Of a stretch of 46,263 nt of DNA, positions 41,239 to 46,263 are shown in pieces. A program made the translations under genes and the position numbers. This stretch comes from an uncultured Lachnospiraceae bacterium. GTDB taxonomy: Bacteria; Bacillota; Clostridia; Lachnospirales; Lachnospiraceae. Every line of letters starts with the position of its first letter. Positions within the stretch are counted from its first letter, which is position 1. Location: assembly GCA_905209075.1 (NCBI GenBank), contig CAJLRL010000018.1:1-46263 (forward strand). Reading direction: 5' to 3'. The notes below the pieces were generated by a model that was given only the letters and a program-made list of their open reading frames with translations, did not search any database and was not told the origin of the DNA.

Positions 41239-42822
41239 ATGTCAAAGCGGTTTTGCGTTACCGGAACATGTATACCGGCGAAAAATTATATGGTTGATAT
41301 AAGTGACAGAGTAGACATGATCATTCATGACTATATTGATAAAGGTCAGTATTTTACCATAAACCGTGCCAGACAATATGGAAAAACGACCACACTCTAT
41401 ATGCTCGAACAGAGGCTTAAAAGTGATTATCTTGTTATCAGTCTGAGCTTTGAGGCAGTAGATGAGTATTTTGCATCGTTTGGAACTCTGGCAGAGGGGC
41501 TGATGATGGATATTGCGGAATGTCTGAAAAATCAGAACGCTTCGGAGACTATTATTGAAGAGTGGAATGAACCTCTATCAGATAAATTTCCACTACGTTC
41601 ATTGGGAATGAAGATTACCAGGCTATGCAAAGCCAGCAATAAAAAAGTTGTGCTTATGATAGATGAGGTTGATAAAAGCTCGGATAATCAGATTTTTCTG
41701 TCATTTTTAGGACTGCTCAGAGAAAAATATCTGAAATGCCAGCAGGGAAAAGACATCACATTTCAGTCAGTGATACTGGCAGGTGTTTATGATGTGAAAT
41801 CTTTAAAACTAAAGATACATCCGCAGGAAGAAACAAAGTATAACAGTCCATGGAATATAGCTGTTGATTTTTCTATGGATATGAGTTTTAACATAAATGA
41901 TATAAAGTCAATGCTTTCTGATTACGAGAATGAACACCGTACAGGCATGGATATTGAACTGATTGCATCGATAATCTATGATTATACATCCGGATATCCG
42001 TATCTGGTATCGCGTATATGTCAGTTGACTGATGAGCGAATTGCATCACATGAACAAGACGCAGATGAAAAAAAAGCATGGACGAAAAATGGTCTTTTAC
42101 AGGCAATAAAGCTTCTTCTGAAAGAACCAAATACTTTATTTGATGATATGACCAAGAAACTGCTTGATCATCCGGCATTAAAAGATATGCTTCAAAAGAT
42201 ACTTTTCGATGGAATAGATTTTCCTTTCAAGAGAGAAAATCCGATAATAGATCTTGGTGTTACATTTGGATTTCTAAAGGATAAAAATGGTATTGTAGCT
42301 GTTGCAAACAGGATTTTTGAGACACAGCTTTATGATACATTTTTATCTGAGATGGCTGTGAATGACAGATTATATGTAGATGCAGCAGCAAACAGAAATC
42401 AGTTTATAGTTTCTGATATGTTGCAGATGGATCTTGTTATGAAAAAATTCTATGAATATTTTGAAGAAATATATACGGACAACGATCATAAATTCATAGA
42501 AGAAAATGGAAGAAAGCTGTTCCTTTTATTTTTAAAACCTATAATAAACGGAACAGGAAATTATTATGTCGAAGCACAGACACGAAATAACAGAAGGACA
42601 GATATAATAGTAGATTATAAAGGAAAGAGATTTATCATTGAGCTAAAAATATGGCATGGAAATGAATATAATCTGCGTGGGCAAAAGCAGCTATTTGATT
42701 ACTTAGATTACTACAAAGAGGACAAGGGTTATCTTCTAAGCTTCAATTTCAATAAGAATAAGAAAACAGGTGTAAACGAGTTGGAATATGATGGCAGGAA
42801 GATAATGGAAGTTGTGGTATAG
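41239..42822 (+). CDS. AAA ATPase with PD-(D/E)XK-like C-terminal domain
   Basis: The 527-aa protein has a P-loop variant, RARQYGKTT (~43-51), which is the AAA_ATPase-like signature of this clostridial and Bacteroidetes family, and Walker B VVLMIDEVDK (~138-147). The C-terminus contains YVEAQTRNNRRTD, then FIIELKIW, the D...ExK pattern of PD-(D/E)XK nuclease folds. The family is common in several copies per genome, and its function is unknown. The RBS is GGAGG. It follows the MATE gene but is separated by repeat E. Confidence 0.85.
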   Translation: MSKRFCVTGTCIPAKNYMVDISDRVDMIIHDYIDKGQYFTINRARQYGKTTTLYMLEQRLKSDYLVISLSFEAVDEYFASFGTLAEGLMMDIAECLKNQNASETIIEEWNEPLSDKFPLRSLGMKITRLCKASNKKVVLMIDEVDKSSDNQIFLSFLGLLREKYLKCQQGKDITFQSVILAGVYDVKSLKLKIHPQEETKYNSPWNIAVDFSMDMSFNINDIKSMLSDYENEHRTGMDIELIASIIYDYTSGYPYLVSRICQLTDERIASHEQDADEKKAWTKNGLLQAIKLLLKEPNTLFDDMTKKLLDHPALKDMLQKILFDGIDFPFKRENPIIDLGVTFGFLKDKNGIVAVANRIFETQLYDTFLSEMAVNDRLYVDAAANRNQFIVSDMLQMDLVMKKFYEYFEEIYTDNDHKFIEENGRKLFLLFLKPIINGTGNYYVEAQTRNNRRTDIIVDYKGKRFIIELKIWHGNEYNLRGQKQLFDYLDYYKEDKGYLLSFNFNKNKKTGVNELEYDGRKIMEVVV

Positions 42823-42891
42823 GTAATAATTCGGTACAAATATGCGGTAATGCATATTTCGAAAAAAACGTATATTATGCAGGAGAAAAAT

Positions 42892-43942
42892 ATGAGCGAA
42901 GAAGTACAGCACAAGCGACGTGCGCATTACAGCGGAAAATATCCCAAAAAATTCGAGGAAAAATATAAAGAGCTAAATCCTGAGAAATACAAGGATACAA
43001 TTGAACATGTCATCAGCAAGGGAAACACTCCTGCAGGCATGCACATATCCATAATGGTAAAAGAAATCATAGATTTTCTGGACATAAAGCCGGGACAGAC
43101 AGGCTTTGACGCAACACTCGGATATGGTGGCCACACAAGGGCAATGCTTGAAAAGCTTAAAGGGCAGGGACATATGTATGCCACTGATGTTGACCCGATC
43201 GAGTCTGAAAAGACAAAAAAGCGTCTTGCTGAAGCTGGCTTTGGAGAGGATATTCTTACCATAAAGCTTCAGAACTTCTGCACAATAGATGAGATTGCCA
43301 ATGAAGTAGGAGGCTTTGATTTCGTACTTGCCGATCTTGGAGTTTCATCAATGCAGATAGATAATCCTGAGCGTGGATTTTCATTTAAGGTGGACGGACC
43401 GCTGGATTTGCGTCTTAATCCTAATACCGGTATCAGTGCAGCAGAGCGTCTTGATAATATATCGCGTGAGGAGCTTGCGGGCATGCTTTATGAAAATTCA
43501 GATGAACCATATTGCGAGGAGCTTGCAAAGGCAATCACGGATGAGATCAGAAAAGGCAATCGTATCGACACGACTACAAAGCTGCGCCACATTATAGAGC
43601 AGACGCTGGATTTCTTACCTGAAAAAGAGAAAAAAGATACTGTAAAAAAGACCTGCCAGCGCACCTTCCAGGCGCTCCGTATAGATGTAAACCGTGAATT
43701 TGAGGTGCTCTATGAGTTTATGGAAAAGCTTCCGGGAGCATTAAAACCCGGCGGGAAGAGCCGCCATACTTACATTCCATTCAGGGGAGGACAAGCTGGT
43801 CAAAAAGGCACTCAAAGCAGGATATAAAGCGGGAATATACAGTGATTATTCAAAAGATGTGATCCGTCCATCGGCACAGGAATGTGTTCAGAATGGACGT
43901 GCCAGATCCACAAAAATGCGATGGGCAGTACGTGCGGAATAG
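42892..43942 (+). pseudogene. rsmH: Diverged rsmH paralogue with a single-base frameshift
   Basis: The product is homologous to RsmH, the SAM-dependent 16S rRNA m4C1402 methyltransferase: DATLGYGGHTRAML is motif I, and LADLGVSSMQID and RGFSFKVDGPLDLRL are family motifs. The N-terminus is longer (about 50 extra residues), and the usual dcw cluster is absent, so it is probably a paralogue. The open frame ends at 43827 with an unrelated tail. The true C-terminus (AILTFHSGEDKLVKKAL ... STKMRWAVRA) continues in another frame to the stop at 43942. An extra G in the GGG at 43753-43755 explains it. It is a real mutation or a sequencing error. Start ATG 42892 has AGGAG. Confidence 0.85.
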
Positions 43943-43994
43943 ATGGTTTTAGTTTTTGCATCAAAACATAAATTAAAATAGTACAAAAATACTA

Positions 43995-44023
43995 TTGCGT
44001 TATTGAGAAAAGTGATTTATTAT
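43995..44023 (+). promoter_or_regulatory. Promoter of the ZTP riboswitch transcript
   Basis: TTGCGT (43995-44000) and TATTAT (44018-44023) are separated by 17 bp. Transcription would begin near 44030, just at the first stem of the aptamer. Confidence 0.65.
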
Positions 44024-44029
44024 GAACAC

Positions 44030-44100
44030 GTTATATGACTGACGGATAAGTGGGATAACCACATGAAATATAACGAATATGAGCCGACCGTCTGGGCGAT
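44030..44100 (+). promoter_or_regulatory. ZTP (pfl) riboswitch aptamer
   Basis: The first stem is GTTATAT (44030-44036) with ATATAAC. It is followed by GACTGACG, the GTGG-gataa-CCAC hairpin, and the 3' conserved block GCCGACCGTCTGGGC. These match the pfl motif, which senses ZTP/ZMP, a folate and purine stress signal. The aptamer 3' block overlaps a terminator stem, so ligand binding should permit read-through to pflB. Confidence 0.92.
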
Positions 44101-44125
44101 AAAACCCGGACTGTTGGCTTTTTTT
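44083..44125 (+). terminator. Expression-platform terminator of the ZTP riboswitch
   Basis: GCCGACCGTCTGGG pairs with CCCGGACTGTTGGC (with G-U pairs) and is followed by seven T residues. The left arm is the conserved aptamer block, so folding of aptamer and terminator are exclusive. Confidence 0.85.
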
Positions 44126-44304
44126 ATCCATAATATGGGATATATACCGCAGATTATTACAGAAACAGGCTTTGAGAGTGTTTACAATTATTTTGCCAAA
44201 AATTAGCGGTAGCATTGTCATGAATACTCTGATACATTGTATACATCGAATTATTATCGAGGATCAACAAAAATTTATGTATCAAAATTTGAACACAAAA
44301 CATA

Positions 44305-44334
44305 TTGACAAAAAAATGACAGTAAGTATATACT
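44305..44334 (+). promoter_or_regulatory. Second promoter upstream of pflB
   Basis: TTGACA (44305-44310) with TATACT (44329-44334), 18 bp apart (or TATATA with 16 bp). It lies after the riboswitch terminator, so pflB could also be expressed without ligand control. Confidence 0.6.
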
Positions 44335-44456
44335 AACTACAGTTAAGCAAGACTAATAAGCGGCATATACCGCAGTGTCTGTTTAATATAATTTAAAGGT
44401 AACAATTCAACTTTATAAAGCAGCGCAAAGCTGTCTATTTTTAGGAGGATATCGCA

Positions 44457-46263
44457 ATGATAGAAATGAAAGAGTGGGATGGATTTGAAGGACGTCTTTG
44501 GAAAGAGGAAATCAACGTCCGTCAGTTTATTCAGGACAACTACACTCCATATGACGGAGACGAGAGCTTTTTAGCTGATCCGACAGATGCTACAAACAAG
44601 CTGTGGGATGCGCTCCAGAAATTACAGAAAGAGGAGCGTGCCAAGGGCGGAGTTCTTGACATGGAGACAGAGGTTGTAACAGGAATCACAGCTTACGGCC
44701 CTGGATATATAGATGAGGCATTAAAGGATCTCGAGCAGATTGTAGGTCTTCAGACAGACAAGCCTTTAAAGAGAGCATTCATGCCATACGGTGGAATCAA
44801 GATGGCTGTACAGGCTGCTGAGACATATGGTTACAATGTAAGCGACAAGCTCAAGGAGATTTTCACAAAATATCATAAGACACACAACACAGCAGTATTC
44901 GATGCATACACACCTGAGATGATGAAGGTCCGTCATGCAAAGATCCTCACAGGACTTCCTGATACATACGGCCGTGGACGTATCGTTGGTGATTACCGCC
45001 GTGTAGCATTATACGGACTGGATTACCTCATCGAGGAGAAAAAGAAGGATAAGGCAAACTGTGGCTGTGGACAGATGACAGATGATGTTATCCGTTTAAG
45101 AGAGGAAATCGCAGAGCAGATTAAATGTCTTGAGGATATGAAGAAGCTGGCAGAGATTTACGGATACGATATCTCAAGACCTGCAACAAACGCAAAAGAG
45201 GCAGTTCAGTGGTTATACTTCGGATACCTTGCAGCAATCAAGACACAGAATGGTGCAGCAATGTCAGTAGGTCGTGTATCTACATTCCTTGATATCTACA
45301 TTAAGAGAGATATGGATAAGGGCATACTTACAGAGCAGGAAGCACAGGAGCTCATCGACCATTTTACAATGAAGCTTCGTATGGTTAAATTTGCACGTAT
45401 CCCTTCATACAACCAGTTATTCTCAGGTGATCCTGTATGGGCAACACTTGACGTGGCAGGAACAGGTGTGGACGGACGCTCAATGGTTACAAAGACAGAC
45501 TTCCGTTTCCTCCATACATTAGAGAACATGGGACCTGCACCGGAGCCAAACCTCACAGTATTCTACTCATCAAAGCTTCCTCAGACCTTCAAGGATTATG
45601 CAGCCCGCATCTCAATTGAGACAAGCTCAATCCAGTATGAGAATGATGACGCAATGAAGCCGGTATGGGGCGATGATTATGCAATCTGCTGCTGTGTATC
45701 TGCAACACAGACAGGTAAAGAGATGCAGTTCTTCGGAGCACGTGCAAACCTTGCCAAATGTCTCCTTTACGCTATCAACGGTGGTGTTGATGAGAAATCA
45801 GGTGAGCAGGTAGGACCAAACTACGCACCTATCACAGCTGAGTACCTTGACTATGACGAGGTAATGGCAAAATACGACAAGATGATGGACTGGTTAGTAG
45901 ACATCTATGTAAATACATTAAACCTTATCCAGTACATGCATGACAAATATTACTATGAGGCAGCAGAGCTTGCACTCATGGATACAGATTTAAAGAGAAC
46001 ATTCGCAACAGGAATCGCAGGATTCTCACATGTGATCGATTCTCTTTCAGCAATCAAATATGCAAAGGTTAAAGTAGTACGTGACGAGAACGGACTTGCA
46101 AAGGATTTCGAGATCGAGGGAGAGTTCCCTAAATACGGAAACGATGATGACCGCGCAGATGAGATCGGTGTATGGCTTCTTAAGACATTCATGGACAAGT
46201 TAAAGAAACATCACACATACCGTGATTCAGAGCCTACAACATCAATCCTTACAATTACATCAA
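44457..46263 (+). CDS. pflB: Pyruvate formate-lyase (formate C-acetyltransferase), 3' end cut by window
   Basis: About 602 codons are visible without a stop; the family has about 740-760, so the C-terminus with the glycyl-radical RVxGY motif is outside the window. The active-site cysteines are in YAICCCVS (C411-C413). TGLPDTYGRGRIVGDYRR and VGRVSTFLDIYI are typical PFL. It splits pyruvate with CoA into acetyl-CoA and formate in anaerobic metabolism, and supplies formate for one-carbon units. The RBS AGGAGG is at 44443-44448. The ZTP riboswitch and a second promoter lie upstream. Codon use is strongly biased, as expected for a highly expressed gene. Confidence 0.97.
   Translation, partial: MIEMKEWDGFEGRLWKEEINVRQFIQDNYTPYDGDESFLADPTDATNKLWDALQKLQKEERAKGGVLDMETEVVTGITAYGPGYIDEALKDLEQIVGLQTDKPLKRAFMPYGGIKMAVQAAETYGYNVSDKLKEIFTKYHKTHNTAVFDAYTPEMMKVRHAKILTGLPDTYGRGRIVGDYRRVALYGLDYLIEEKKKDKANCGCGQMTDDVIRLREEIAEQIKCLEDMKKLAEIYGYDISRPATNAKEAVQWLYFGYLAAIKTQNGAAMSVGRVSTFLDIYIKRDMDKGILTEQEAQELIDHFTMKLRMVKFARIPSYNQLFSGDPVWATLDVAGTGVDGRSMVTKTDFRFLHTLENMGPAPEPNLTVFYSSKLPQTFKDYAARISIETSSIQYENDDAMKPVWGDDYAICCCVSATQTGKEMQFFGARANLAKCLLYAINGGVDEKSGEQVGPNYAPITAEYLDYDEVMAKYDKMMDWLVDIYVNTLNLIQYMHDKYYYEAAELALMDTDLKRTFATGIAGFSHVIDSLSAIKYAKVKVVRDENGLAKDFEIEGEFPKYGNDDDRADEIGVWLLKTFMDKLKKHHTYRDSEPTTSILTITS

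Larger units (their letters stand above)
43943..44456. other. Intergenic region before pflB with promoter, ZTP riboswitch and second promoter
   Basis: This 514-bp stretch carries the regulatory elements listed separately. A short open frame, 44063-44206 (+, 48 codons, MKYNEYEPTVWAI...), runs through the riboswitch; it lacks a good ribosome site and is probably fortuitous. Nothing else was recognised. Confidence 0.7.

Noticed and set aside
41239..42822. AAA ATPase with nuclease-like tail as an anti-phage defence gene
   Set aside because: The family is common and has no proven defence role; no other defence genes are adjacent.
45296..46198. Minus-strand open frames inside pflB
   Set aside because: They overlap the conserved pyruvate formate-lyase coding sequence, whose codon bias explains the absence of stops.

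Overview
The window looks like chromosome of an anaerobic, AT-rich Gram-positive of the Lachnospiraceae type (Roseburia, Agathobacter, Coprococcus or Butyrivibrio relatives). The reasons are strong AGGAGG-type ribosome binding sites, clostridial gene families (TrpB2-like synthase, ThrH, GlgX, pyruvate formate-lyase, VTC/DUF4956 operon, MCP with c-di-GMP signalling) and a ZTP (pfl) riboswitch ahead of pflB. The genus is inference. No phage, IS element, CRISPR array or rRNA is visible. There is one tRNA, tRNA-Pro(CGG).

Layout. 1-4.7 kb: an AAA+ ATPase of the DUF4143 type, a VanZ protein with an unusual extracellular domain, and a convergent SseB-like protein. 5-9.7 kb: orphan TrpB2-like enzyme, aminopeptidase P, and a thiol-redox trio (flavin thioredoxin reductase, thioredoxin, HD phosphohydrolase). 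9.8-13.5 kb: ThrH, then a metal-resistance unit (stand-alone metal-binding domain, Zn/Cd/Pb P-type ATPase, CadC-like repressor) with a clear promoter and operator. 13.5-19 kb: methyltransferase, CapA lipoprotein, GlgX, an Xre regulator and an SDR oxidoreductase. 19.2-26.3 kb: tRNA-Pro, a membrane EAL protein, the VTC/DUF4956/beta-helix operon, and an MFS transporter. 26.4-29.4 kb: chemoreceptor plus sugar-binding lipoprotein. 29.5-36.8 kb: phosphate region, in which one two-component system, pstS-pstC-pstA, and a second two-component system follow each other. 37-42.8 kb: ECF sigma and anti-sigma pair, nitroreductase, MATE pump, second AAA ATPase with a nuclease-like tail. 42.9-46.3 kb: a frameshifted, diverged rsmH paralogue, the ZTP riboswitch and a truncated pflB.

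How parts fit together. Eleven-bp-spaced TTTTACA repeats lie before both pstS and the VTC operon, so phosphate starvation (PhoB/PhoP type) probably controls uptake and the polyphosphate-type enzyme together. pstB and phoU are not in the window. The chemoreceptor and the orphan binding protein probably form one sensing unit. The ZTP riboswitch ties formate production by pyruvate formate-lyase to one-carbon and purine status.

The least expected signal is a dispersed family of intergenic hairpins with a GTTACTG...CAGTAAC stem. It has five copies. Two of these sit in longer ~120-130 bp elements whose inner stem shows compensatory changes. One of those elements supplies the last codons of pepP.
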